Source: JAJXYP01 sp035541855
GTDB lineage: Bacteria; Patescibacteriota; Minisyncoccia; UBA6257; 2-01-FULL-56-20
Assembly: GCA_035541855.1 (NCBI GenBank)
Contig: DATKMM010000060.1
Location: forward strand, 1-9,499
Length of the DNA stretch: 9,499 nucleotides
Direction of reading: 5' to 3'
The position numbers and the translations under genes were made by a program. The notes beneath the pieces are model-generated. The model saw only the letters and a list, made by a program, of their open reading frames with translations, ran no database searches and was not told the origin of the DNA. Positions 1-6,913 of the stretch are shown here, one piece after another (position 1 is the first letter of the stretch; every line of letters begins with the position of its first letter).

Positions 1-1439
1 CCAAACCTCCGAAGGCCGGGGACATTTTGCAGGGCGGATCCCTGCCTCTGCAGCCACGAGGTGGTTTCCCTGGTGGTTGGGTTATATTGTCTCCCAGCGG
101 TACGTAATCTATCCCCTACTACACGACGGGTCTTTTTTCCGACATATCCCTGGACGGCGTTTCCGGCTGCTTTGACCGATTTTATGGCCGTATCGGAAAG
201 ACTGATGCTCATTTTCTGCGCGACGATCATGCCGCCTACGGTGAGGCCGATCATGATGAGCATGTTGAGGCCGTTCGCGATGACCGTCGAGAACGCGCTG
301 CCGAAGAAATTCCCGACCGGGGTCCAGACGGCGTTACTGTTGCTGGTGTAGGTTTGCAGGCTGACCGAACTGCCGCCGGTCGCGCTGTTGAGCGAGGTCA
401 TCATCGCGATGGCAAGATAGATGAAGAAGACGACGATCGGCGCGAAGAACGTCCACCGGATAAATTGGTCCCACCACTTGCTCCACCAGGATCTCATGGT
501 CGGAAAGACCCAGCCGAGCCAGGCGAAGGGCATAAGGATGGCAAGGATGGCGATATAGACGTAGCGTATGATGAGCTGGACTACGAAGACGGCGAGCACA
601 ATCACTATAGCGATCAGTTCAAAGGCGACGAAGAGGACGGAAAAGATCGGTACCAGCATCTGGCCGAAGCTTGCGCCGAGCGAAGAGGATTGCGATTGGC
701 TGAATGCGGCGGTGCTGCTGGCGCCGTTGACGGTCGACGACGCGAAGTCGATGCTCCTTTGCGGGTTGAAAGCGCCGGACAGCTTGAGCGCGAAATTGTT
801 CATGCTGGCGAGCTGCTGGGTCGAGTTGGCGCCGGCGTTACAGCCGAGGCTCGGGTCGATGCAGTCGAGGAAATATTGCGTGAACTCGTTCCCGAGGTTG
901 AATATCGGCGCGGCGATCACCAGGCTGAAATTGACCAGGATAGCGGCGACGACCAGTTTCCAGAGCAGACTCTTGTAGCCATAGGTTTCCCGGCGGAGGA
1001 TGGTCGCGATGGCAATGATGATAATGCCGAGGACGAACCCGAGATTAGCGATCGAGAGCGTGACACCGAACCCTTTCTGGACGAAGGTCTGCTGGAAGAT
1101 GCCGACGTTCATGTTCAGAATGACGCCGACGAGCCACGTTTCGATCGCGATGGCGACTCCGGCGATCCAGGAGATGATATAAGAGATGATAAAGCAAACC
1201 TTGCCGATGACCGTGGCACCGATGTCGAGCAGTCCTTGGGCGACCCAAGATAACGGATTCCAGTTCGGATGGCTGGCAGCCGCGTTTGCGCTGGCGTTGG
1301 TTAGCAAGCTGGTTCCTAATGAACCAGGTGTTCCAATTTGGGCATGGACGTTGCCGGCGGGCAGGCTGCCGAATAAAACCAAGCCAAGCAGGATGGCGAA
1401 TGTCCGAGCCTTTGACCAATGATCTTTAAGAGTGGCCAT
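1..1439 (-). CDS. VirB6/TrbL-like polytopic membrane protein of a type IV secretion-like system (C-terminus cut by window edge)
   Basis: Reading the minus strand from the ATG at 1439-1437 gives an uninterrupted frame of 479 codons that leaves the window at position 1. VirB6/TrbL proteins form the polytopic inner-membrane channel component of type IV secretion systems. The N-terminus (residues about 13-34) is a hydrophobic signal-like segment ending in VHAQ. Further hydrophobic stretches lie near 76-98, 129-148, 158-180, 262-287, 288-311, 330-349 and 388-408. A soluble stretch (about 184-260) carries the only close cysteine pair, C193 and C200. A Trp-rich segment (SWWSKWWDQFIRW, 317-329) precedes a hydrophobic helix, and a basic tail follows the last one. 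The start lies 8 nt after the stop of the 647-aa gene, so the two are probably cotranscribed. An ATG at 1448 in the same frame is followed at once by TGA and cannot be used. No Shine-Dalgarno is visible. The family call rests on topology and neighbourhood; it could be another polytopic protein. Confidence 0.75.
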   Translation of the reverse strand, partial: MATLKDHWSKARTFAILLGLVLFGSLPAGNVHAQIGTPGSLGTSLLTNASANAAASHPNWNPLSWVAQGLLDIGATVIGKVCFIISYIISWIAGVAIAIETWLVGVILNMNVGIFQQTFVQKGFGVTLSIANLGFVLGIIIIAIATILRRETYGYKSLLWKLVVAAILVNFSLVIAAPIFNLGNEFTQYFLDCIDPSLGCNAGANSTQQLASMNNFALKLSGAFNPQRSIDFASSTVNGASSTAAFSQSQSSSLGASFGQMLVPIFSVLFVAFELIAIVIVLAVFVVQLIIRYVYIAILAILMPFAWLGWVFPTMRSWWSKWWDQFIRWTFFAPIVVFFIYLAIAMMTSLNSATGGSSVSLQTYTSNSNAVWTPVGNFFGSAFSTVIANGLNMLIMIGLTVGGMIVAQKMSISLSDTAIKSVKAAGNAVQGYVGKKTRRVVGDRLRTAGRQYNPTTRETTSWLQRQGSALQNVPGLRRF

Positions 1440-1447
1440 GGGTCACA

Positions 1448-3391
1448 TTATGGAAAACTATAATTTTGGCCGGTGGAACTGGGATAGGTGATGTTGGTGG
1501 GCGGTGTCGGCTGGGTGCCCATCGACGGCGGCGTGGAGTACTGGTTGATGGTCGCCGAGGCGTTTGCCGACGGCGTGTATGAGTTCGGGCCGACCGAGGT
1601 GAGTGCGGTACCCTTCGCCAGCGTTGAGAGAAGGTCGTTCGTGACCGCAAGGGCGAGGTCGAGGATGTTGTTGGCGTTCACGACCAGCTGGATGCCGCTG
1701 CCGGCCGCGGTCGAGAGGCCTTCCTCGGTCGATTTCGCCGGAGTTTCGGCGATCGGCTCGGAGCCGTCGGCGCAGACGCCGCCGTTCGATATCTGGATGG
1801 CCGTCGTGCCGTCGTCGCAGGAACCGCCACCGGAGATCCCGTCGCTTGGCGTGGAGTCGTCGTCGCAGTAGTAGCTTGATCCGTTCGGATCGCTGCCGTC
1901 GTCGCAATACTGGTCGCCGCCACTCGTGAAGCCGTTGGCCGCCGTGGCTTTTTGCTGGGTTGCGTTCGCCTGGCTGCTCCCGGCCGCCATCGCCGCGTCT
2001 TGGGTATCGATCGCCGCTCCAAGGACGTTGTTGTCCGGCTGGAACATATCGAGGTAGGCGGTCAGTCCCCCGTTGTCGAAGCTGGTATAGAAATCCTGCT
2101 GGGTGGTCCCGATGGAAGCGTACTCCTGGTCGATGTTCGATTTGATCGAAGAGCTCGCGCTGCCGGCGCTGGGCGGCGAGGCCAGGGAGCCGGCCAGTCC
2201 GCTAAAGGATGGCGAAAGGTTCGGCGTTATCTGCCGCACGGTCGCGTTCGCCGCGCCGAGGAAGGCATTTGAGAACGTCTGGCTCCAGCTTTGCACAAAC
2301 CGCGGATGCCCGCCGCCCTGGATCCATGCCGTTATCTGCGTCTGGAGCGCCGCGACGAAAGCGTTCTTGAAGATCTGGAGCGACAAACTTTGCAGCCATT
2401 CCAGCAGGTTCTGCGCGTAGTTCATGTAGTTCACGCCGTAGTTCAAGACGGCCTCGCCGAAGTTGGTCGGGTCGAAGACGGCCCATTGCGCGTGGGCGGT
2501 CGGCACGCCGAAAACGGTATTCAGGAACGCCATCGCCCCGGAGTTTTCCCGGGAAGCATTGCCGAGCGAGAGATTTTGGCCGGTCAGCGACTGGAACGAT
2601 GCCTTGAACTGTTGGACGGCCAGATTATATTTCGGCATCTCCGCCTGCATGATGACGTAGGTTTTGGCCGGATCCTCCGGCGCGGCCTCGATGAGCTCGG
2701 CGAAGTTCTTTTGGTAGACCAATAATTTAATGAAACTTTTCTGGAAATCGACGGCTGGCGAAGGCGTCGGGACCGCGATGGCGGCGCTGAGAGCCTGGTC
2801 GCTCGATGAGGCGATCAATCCCACGATCGACGGGTCCGCGACGACGCCATTGTTGGAGAATGAGTCCTGGAGGCCGTTGTTGACGAAGTTCGCATCGAAG
2901 ATCGAGGCCAGATTGCTGCCGTAGGCCGCCGCATCCGATGAGGAGGCGGGTACGATCCTGACCGGCTGCTCGGCGGCTTCGAGGTCCCAGTCGGGGATCT
3001 GGACGGCGGCGACCGCCGAACTGCTCGCCAGCTGGGCCGCCACGCCGAGGTCGCTCGGCGCCGCCATGGTTGGGTTGCCGCTGGCATCAGTCTGCGGCCC
3101 GTCCGGATTGGTCGTCAGGATGCCGCTCAGCATGGCGTTCGCGAGGTTGGCAGTAAGATTGTCCGTATCCGTCGCGTTCACATCGTCATAGGGTGGCGTG
3201 CCGCTGGTCTCTTCAAATGGATATGCCGTGAGAAAGGCGTTACTGCCGACGCCCGGGGATACGACGGGTGTCGGCGCGTTCGCCGCGACCGGCGAAAACG
3301 ATCCGGCGAAGCGCGACAGTGCCATGGCGGAAACGCTGGTAGCTGTAGCCAGGACTAAAAACCCGGTGATCAGCTTCTTGACGTCGATCAT
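1448..3391 (-). CDS. Large exported protein (647 aa) with internal TrbJ/VirB5-like motif and Cys/Asp repeats, next to the VirB6-like gene
   Basis: I do not recognise a named family for the full length. The start MIDVKKLITGFLVL is a typical signal peptide: lysines at 5-6, a hydrophobic core to about 22, cleavage possibly near SVSA/AMA. Residues 30-280 are Ala/Ser/Asp-rich and lack cysteine. At about 284-312 comes a second signal-like stretch ending TAHAQ, followed by WAVFDPTNF, which resembles the start of mature TrbJ/VirB5-type proteins (VFDPTN). Residues 320-375 form an amphipathic helical block with WIQGGGHPRFVQSW, a pattern I associate from memory with uncharacterised CPR proteins beside VirB6 genes. 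All four cysteines (496, 509, 525, 540) lie in an Asp/Gly-rich segment as C-[DA]-D repeats. The tail is Pro/Ser/Thr-rich. Its position 8 nt before the VirB6-like gene suggests an extracytoplasmic component of the same apparatus. An extended -10 promoter ends 8 nt before the ATG. Confidence 0.72.
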   Translation of the reverse strand: MIDVKKLITGFLVLATATSVSAMALSRFAGSFSPVAANAPTPVVSPGVGSNAFLTAYPFEETSGTPPYDDVNATDTDNLTANLANAMLSGILTTNPDGPQTDASGNPTMAAPSDLGVAAQLASSSAVAAVQIPDWDLEAAEQPVRIVPASSSDAAAYGSNLASIFDANFVNNGLQDSFSNNGVVADPSIVGLIASSSDQALSAAIAVPTPSPAVDFQKSFIKLLVYQKNFAELIEAAPEDPAKTYVIMQAEMPKYNLAVQQFKASFQSLTGQNLSLGNASRENSGAMAFLNTVFGVPTAHAQWAVFDPTNFGEAVLNYGVNYMNYAQNLLEWLQSLSLQIFKNAFVAALQTQITAWIQGGGHPRFVQSWSQTFSNAFLGAANATVRQITPNLSPSFSGLAGSLASPPSAGSASSSIKSNIDQEYASIGTTQQDFYTSFDNGGLTAYLDMFQPDNNVLGAAIDTQDAAMAAGSSQANATQQKATAANGFTSGGDQYCDDGSDPNGSSYYCDDDSTPSDGISGGGSCDDGTTAIQISNGGVCADGSEPIAETPAKSTEEGLSTAAGSGIQLVVNANNILDLALAVTNDLLSTLAKGTALTSVGPNSYTPSANASATINQYSTPPSMGTQPTPPTNITYPSSTGQNYSFP

Positions 3392-3399
3392 TTCCCTTA

Positions 3400-3408
3400 A
3401 TTATAGCA
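3400..3408 (-). promoter_or_regulatory. Extended -10 promoter for the 647-aa exported protein gene
   Basis: The minus strand reads TGCTATAAT, a perfect -10 hexamer (3405-3400) with the TGn extension. There is no good -35 at 16-18 nt, as expected for extended -10 promoters. Only 8 nt separate the hexamer from the start codon at 3391, so transcription would begin within a few bases of the ATG and the mRNA would be leaderless or nearly so. An AAGGG stretch lies just 2 nt from the ATG, too close for an ordinary Shine-Dalgarno. Confidence 0.6.
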
Positions 3409-3438
3409 GACGCCGGGCTTTTTTAGCTTGTGCACAGG

Positions 3439-4218
3439 TCAGAAAAATGCTTTGGCGATGGCACCGATCTGCCCAACCGTCAAATTCTGCGGCCGCAGCT
3501 GCGGATTGGCACCGAGGGCTTCGAGTATCTTTGAAATATCATCCTTGGGGAACTCCGCCGAACGCGGCCGTCCAGCCGTGAGGTTATTGAGCAATGTTTT
3601 TCTTGGTTGCGAAAAAAGAATCCGTACTGCGGCATAATACTGGGCGGATGTCGGCGCGGCCGCATCGGATATCGCCGGCTTGGCTTCAAGCTGGACGACG
3701 GTGGAATCGACCTTCGGCTGCGGTGAGAAGTCGGATTTCGGCAGGTTGGCGACGATGTCCGGCTCCGCCCAAAATTGCACGCTCGCCGCGAGGCGGTTCA
3801 TGTGCGGCGGCGCGGCGGTCATACGCAGGGCGACCTCTTTTTGCACCATGAAAACACATCGCGCAGGCTTCGTTTCGAGCTCGCTTATCAGGCGGAGCAG
3901 ATGGCCGGTCAGGTAATAAGGAAGATTACCGACCAGCTTGCCGCCGTCGGCAGCCAGCGCCGGGAGCATGGTCAGGACATCCCCGGCAATCACTTCGAGA
4001 TTCGGGATCCCGGTTTTGTCCAGCTGTTCCGCGAGCGCCCCGTCTTTCTCGATGGCGATAACCCGCGCCCCGGTCGCGGCGAGCGGGCGGGTCAGTTCGC
4101 CGTGCCCCGGGCCGATCTCGATGATGGTATCCCCCGGCCTCGCGCCAACGGCAGCGACGATTTTCCCCGCCGCGCCGCGATTTTTCAAAAAGTGCTGTCC
4201 TAAAAGTTTGTTAGCCAT
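3439..4218 (-). CDS. rsmA: 16S rRNA (adenine1518-N6/adenine1519-N6)-dimethyltransferase RsmA (KsgA)
   Basis: RsmA dimethylates two adjacent adenines in the 3'-terminal helix 45 of 16S rRNA late in 30S assembly, using S-adenosylmethionine. The 259-aa product has the family landmarks: the N-terminal GQHFLKN (7-13), SAM-binding motif I EIGPGHGELT (34-43), an acidic residue after the second strand (IEKD, 56-59), catalytic motif IV NLPYY (98-102), FSPQPKVDS (164-172), and the C-terminal FSQPRKTLLNNL (202-213) and RPQNLTVGQ (242-250). Length is normal for the family (about 260-275 aa). I chose the ATG at 4218 because family members begin just before GQHFLKN and because it starts 8 nt after the helicase stop. 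An upstream ATG at 4272 would add 18 unrelated residues and overlap the helicase. It is probably cotranscribed with the helicase. Confidence 0.96.
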   Translation of the reverse strand: MANKLLGQHFLKNRGAAGKIVAAVGARPGDTIIEIGPGHGELTRPLAATGARVIAIEKDGALAEQLDKTGIPNLEVIAGDVLTMLPALAADGGKLVGNLPYYLTGHLLRLISELETKPARCVFMVQKEVALRMTAAPPHMNRLAASVQFWAEPDIVANLPKSDFSPQPKVDSTVVQLEAKPAISDAAAPTSAQYYAAVRILFSQPRKTLLNNLTAGRPRSAEFPKDDISKILEALGANPQLRPQNLTVGQIGAIAKAFF

Positions 4219-4226
4219 ATCGGATA

Positions 4227-6008
4227 TCAGTACCTGACACTCTTTTCGTCCGCTTCGACCAGGCGCAGGCAATCTTCCGGGATCTCGGCGATGAACCGCG
4301 ACGGCAATCCGTAGAAGCTGATAGAGAGGCTCTTTCGCGCCCGCGTCATGGCGACGTACATCAGGCGCCGCTCCTCTTCAAGTGACTCGTCGCTTTCGAT
4401 CGAGCGGATGTGCGGCAAGAGCCCCTCCGCCGCGCCCGCGATAAACACCGCGTCGAACTCAAGGCCCTTCGCCATATGGATGGTCGAGAGGTGGACCGCG
4501 TTTTTCGCCTCCGCCCCACGCTCCCCCGTCTCGGCATTTTCGTCATCGGTCGCCTGCAGCAGGCTCAGTCGTTCAAGCAGTTCCGGCAGGTCCTCAAATC
4601 CCGATGCGAACGCAGTCAGTTCCGCGATGTTCTCCTGCCGCTCGTCGGCGTTGATGAAATTATTTTCCAGATAGTCGAAGTAGCCGAATACCTCCAGGAA
4701 TGCCTTGATCACATCGGCCGGTTTCGGATTCGCGAGCGCGATGAGGGCGCCCCGGAACTCCGCGAATTTCCTTTTCGAAAGATTTTTTTCCAGACGCTCG
4801 CGGCTGAGCTCGTCCTTGCCATTCGCGGCGTATCGCAGCGCCGCCACGGCGTCTTTCACCTCGCGCCGCTCATAGAATTTGAGCCCGCCGAAGATCTTGT
4901 ACGGGATATTCTCCCTGATGAGCGCCTGCTCGATCGCCCGCGATTGCGCGTTCGTCCGGTAAAGGATCGCGATGCTGGCCCCCGCGCCGAACGCCGGCGC
5001 CGATCGCAATTCCATAAGCTGTCTTGCGATCCAGGCCGCCTCGTCGTTCTCGCCCCACGCCTCGTAAAGCGTGATCGGCCCGCCGTCTTCCTGTTTAGTC
5101 CAAAGCTGTTTCGGCGTGCGGAATTTATTGTTGTGCACGACCGCCGACGCGGCGCGGATGATGTTCCCGGTTGAGCGATAGTTCTCCTCTAAAAAATGGA
5201 CCGCAGCTTTCGGCCAATCCTTTTCGAATCCGAGAAATATCCGTATGTCCGCATGGCGCCAGGTGTAGATCGTCTGCTCGTCATCCCCGACGACGGTGAG
5301 GTTGCCGTGTCCGCCGGCAAGCAAACGGATGAGGTCGTATTGCTTCGGATTGATGTCCTGGTATTCATCCACCAGGATCGCGTCGAACCTGTTCTGATAT
5401 TTTTTCAGGATCTCAGGATGTTTCCTGAACAGGGCGACCGGTTTTTCGATGAGGTCGTCAAAATCGAACGCGTTGTTCCGCTGGAGCGCCGCTTCATAAG
5501 CGTCAAAAACGATCTTCACTTTCGGATCGGCCGGTACGCCGTCGAGATTCTTGATCTCGGAGATCTTTTTCGCGAACAGAGTTGGTGCCTCTTTCCTTTT
5601 CTTTTCATCCGCTCCATCCTTCGGCGAGATCGCCTTCACCGCTTTTTTGACGAGGTCGAAGGAGTCGTGGTCGTCGAAAATGACGAAATTCGGTTCCCGC
5701 CCGAAGACGCGGCATTCCTGCCGGAGGATCCGGGCGCCAAGTGCGTGGAACGTCCCGATGTAAGGACCTGGCTTCCCGCCGGCGTGCATTCTGGCGACCC
5801 GCTCTTTCATTTCCTGGGCCGCCTTGTTCGTAAAGGTGATCGCACAGATCTTGTCCGGCGGGATGCCGCACCCAATCAGATGGACAATTCGGGTGGTAAG
5901 AGTTCTGGTTTTCCCCGTACCCGCGCCAGCCACTATTAATAGAGGGGAGATCGGTGCCTCGGCGGCATGCTTTTGTTCGGGATTCAGTTGTGGTACAATG
6001 GATGGCAT
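4227..6008 (-). CDS. Compact UvrD/PcrA-type superfamily 1 DNA helicase (593 aa)
   Basis: This is an ATP-dependent 3'-5' DNA translocase/helicase of the UvrD/PcrA/Rep group, acting in repair and replication-fork clearance. Motifs in order: Q motif LNPEQKHA (8-15), Walker A GAGTGKT (28-34), Ia ITFTNKAAQEMKERV (57-71), motif II VDEYQDIN (213-220), motif III VVGDDEQTIYTWR (239-251), motif IV EENYRST (274-280), GLKFYERREVKDAVAALRY (375-393), motif V STIHMAKGLEFDAVFIAG (508-525) and motif VI EERRLMYVAMTRAR (545-558). The protein is clearly shorter than E. coli UvrD (720 aa). The shortfall lies mostly between FYERREVKD and motif V, where the 2B subdomain and its usual NxPxRGIG signature should be, and at the C-terminus, which ends about 35 residues after motif VI. 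The start just before the Q motif fits the family. The ATG lies under the divergent promoter region. uvrD or pcrA cannot be told apart here, so no symbol is given. Confidence 0.95.
   Translation of the reverse strand: MPSIVPQLNPEQKHAAEAPISPLLIVAGAGTGKTRTLTTRIVHLIGCGIPPDKICAITFTNKAAQEMKERVARMHAGGKPGPYIGTFHALGARILRQECRVFGREPNFVIFDDHDSFDLVKKAVKAISPKDGADEKKRKEAPTLFAKKISEIKNLDGVPADPKVKIVFDAYEAALQRNNAFDFDDLIEKPVALFRKHPEILKKYQNRFDAILVDEYQDINPKQYDLIRLLAGGHGNLTVVGDDEQTIYTWRHADIRIFLGFEKDWPKAAVHFLEENYRSTGNIIRAASAVVHNNKFRTPKQLWTKQEDGGPITLYEAWGENDEAAWIARQLMELRSAPAFGAGASIAILYRTNAQSRAIEQALIRENIPYKIFGGLKFYERREVKDAVAALRYAANGKDELSRERLEKNLSKRKFAEFRGALIALANPKPADVIKAFLEVFGYFDYLENNFINADERQENIAELTAFASGFEDLPELLERLSLLQATDDENAETGERGAEAKNAVHLSTIHMAKGLEFDAVFIAGAAEGLLPHIRSIESDESLEEERRLMYVAMTRARKSLSISFYGLPSRFIAEIPEDCLRLVEADEKSVRY
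5991..5999 (+). promoter_or_regulatory. Extended -10 promoter for the LysM/LytM-like gene
   Basis: TGGTACAAT on the plus strand is an extended -10 element (TGn plus TACAAT, 5 of 6 matches). A weak TTGTTC lies 15 nt upstream. The expected start of transcription near 6006 leaves about 22 nt before the ATG at 6028. This supports 6028 over the in-frame ATG at 5998, which overlaps the hexamer. The element lies inside the first codons of the divergent helicase gene, whose start codon is at 6008. Confidence 0.5.
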
Positions 6009-6027
6009 AAGTAATATTGTGGGAAAA

Positions 6028-6906
6028 ATGAAGAATAGCTATAAGCCATTGATCGTGGCTGTTTTTTTGGCCGTGGCCGCGCTTGGCGCTGGTGCCTTGC
6101 GTCCGTTGGCCGCCGGCACGGTGGAGGTCCGGAACGCGATCGGCGCCCCCGTCCACCCCCCTGTTTTGATCGATGTCGCCCAAGGCGCCCAGATGGCTGG
6201 CTCCGGAGCCGTGGTCCAGGATGTTGCCGCAGTGGCCGACGTGCCTGCATTTGGCCAGGGCGGCCTATCCGCCGGCAGCCCCGCTTATGTCGTTGGTGTT
6301 GTCCAGGACCCCGGCCAGCCGATCGGCCCTGTTTACAACACCGCCGAAACCATTATCTATACCGTCCGGAAGGGAGACACTCTCTCGGGTATCGCCTCAC
6401 AGTTTAACACAACCGTTGCGAATATCGTGAGCGCCAACCCCGGCGTGAGCCAGAAGAAGCTGAAGGCCGGCACATCGCTCACTATTCCCGGTTCCGGTCC
6501 CGCTGCGGCCGTTCCGGCGAATTCATTGCCAAATTTCAATTACGACTTCATCCTGCCGGCGCAGGGCTATACCGACGGCGCGCTCGACGACCATAATGGC
6601 GTGAACATCGTGAATTCCTGCGGCACTCCCGTGGTCGCTTCCGCCGACGGCGTGGTAGTCCCCGATCCGCAAAGCCAAGGCGATTCCGGTGGATGGAACA
6701 GCGGATACGGCAATTTCATACTCCTTCAGCACGCTTTCGGAAACGGTATATACACACGTTATGCACATCTGGACGAGGTTCTGGCGCATATCGGCGATTA
6801 CGTGAAGCAGGGCCAGCAGATAGGCACCATCGGACAGACCGGCAACGCTTCGAATTGCGAACTTGGTTTCATGGTGGTTGGGGCGGAGAATCCGTTTGGC
6901 CGCTAG
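6028..6906 (+). CDS. Exported LysM protein with a degenerate LytM/M23-type domain (292 aa)
   Basis: The start MKNSYKPLIVAVFLAVAALGAGAL is a signal peptide or membrane anchor (lysines at 2 and 6, hydrophobic 8-24). A low-complexity Ala/Val/Gly region runs to about 105. A LysM peptidoglycan-binding domain follows at 109-154 (YTVRKGDTLSGIASQFN...SLTIPG). A LytM/M23-like beta-domain occupies about 172-292 with HNGVNI (189-194), GTPVVASADGVV (199-210), YAHL (245-248) and VKQGQQIGTIGQTGN (259-273). Active M23 enzymes have HxGxD and a later HLH. Here the Asp is N193 and the HLH site reads ELG (278-280), so two of three zinc ligands and a catalytic His are lost. H189 and H246 remain. Such domains in EnvC/NlpD-type proteins activate amidases rather than cleave wall, so a regulatory or structural wall role is inferred. 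A GGGA lies 4 nt before the chosen ATG. The gene converges on comM with a 7-nt gap. Confidence 0.88.
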   Translation: MKNSYKPLIVAVFLAVAALGAGALRPLAAGTVEVRNAIGAPVHPPVLIDVAQGAQMAGSGAVVQDVAAVADVPAFGQGGLSAGSPAYVVGVVQDPGQPIGPVYNTAETIIYTVRKGDTLSGIASQFNTTVANIVSANPGVSQKKLKAGTSLTIPGSGPAAAVPANSLPNFNYDFILPAQGYTDGALDDHNGVNIVNSCGTPVVASADGVVVPDPQSQGDSGGWNSGYGNFILLQHAFGNGIYTRYAHLDEVLAHIGDYVKQGQQIGTIGQTGNASNCELGFMVVGAENPFGR

Positions 6907-6913
6907 GGACCGA

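Noticed and set aside
354..1253. 299-aa open frame on the plus strand
   Set aside because: Antisense to the VirB6-like gene. The product is an Asp/Glu/Arg/Gly-rich string with no domain or signal, typical of a complementary frame in GC-rich DNA.
1443..1448. Possible TGA recoding (ATG-TGA before the VirB6-like start)
   Set aside because: rsmA, the helicase and comM all end at TGA at family-appropriate lengths, so TGA is a stop.
3411..3424. GC-rich stretch followed by six T residues, terminator-like on the plus strand
   Set aside because: No plus-strand gene ends here and the possible stem is only a few base pairs; on the strand that is transcribed it is A-rich.
4219..4272. Upstream ATG for rsmA at 4272
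   Set aside because: Would overlap the helicase by about 46 nt and add 18 residues absent from the family; the ATG at 4218 gives the standard N-terminus.
4410..5939. Two plus-strand open frames of 254 and 247 aa
   Set aside because: Both are antisense to the helicase and mirror its codons; rich in Arg, Asp and Val with no family features.
5824..6027. Longer starts for the LysM/LytM-like gene (5824 or 5998)
   Set aside because: The extension is antisense to the helicase, would bury the signal peptide, and the -10 element at 5991-5999 lies downstream of or on these starts.
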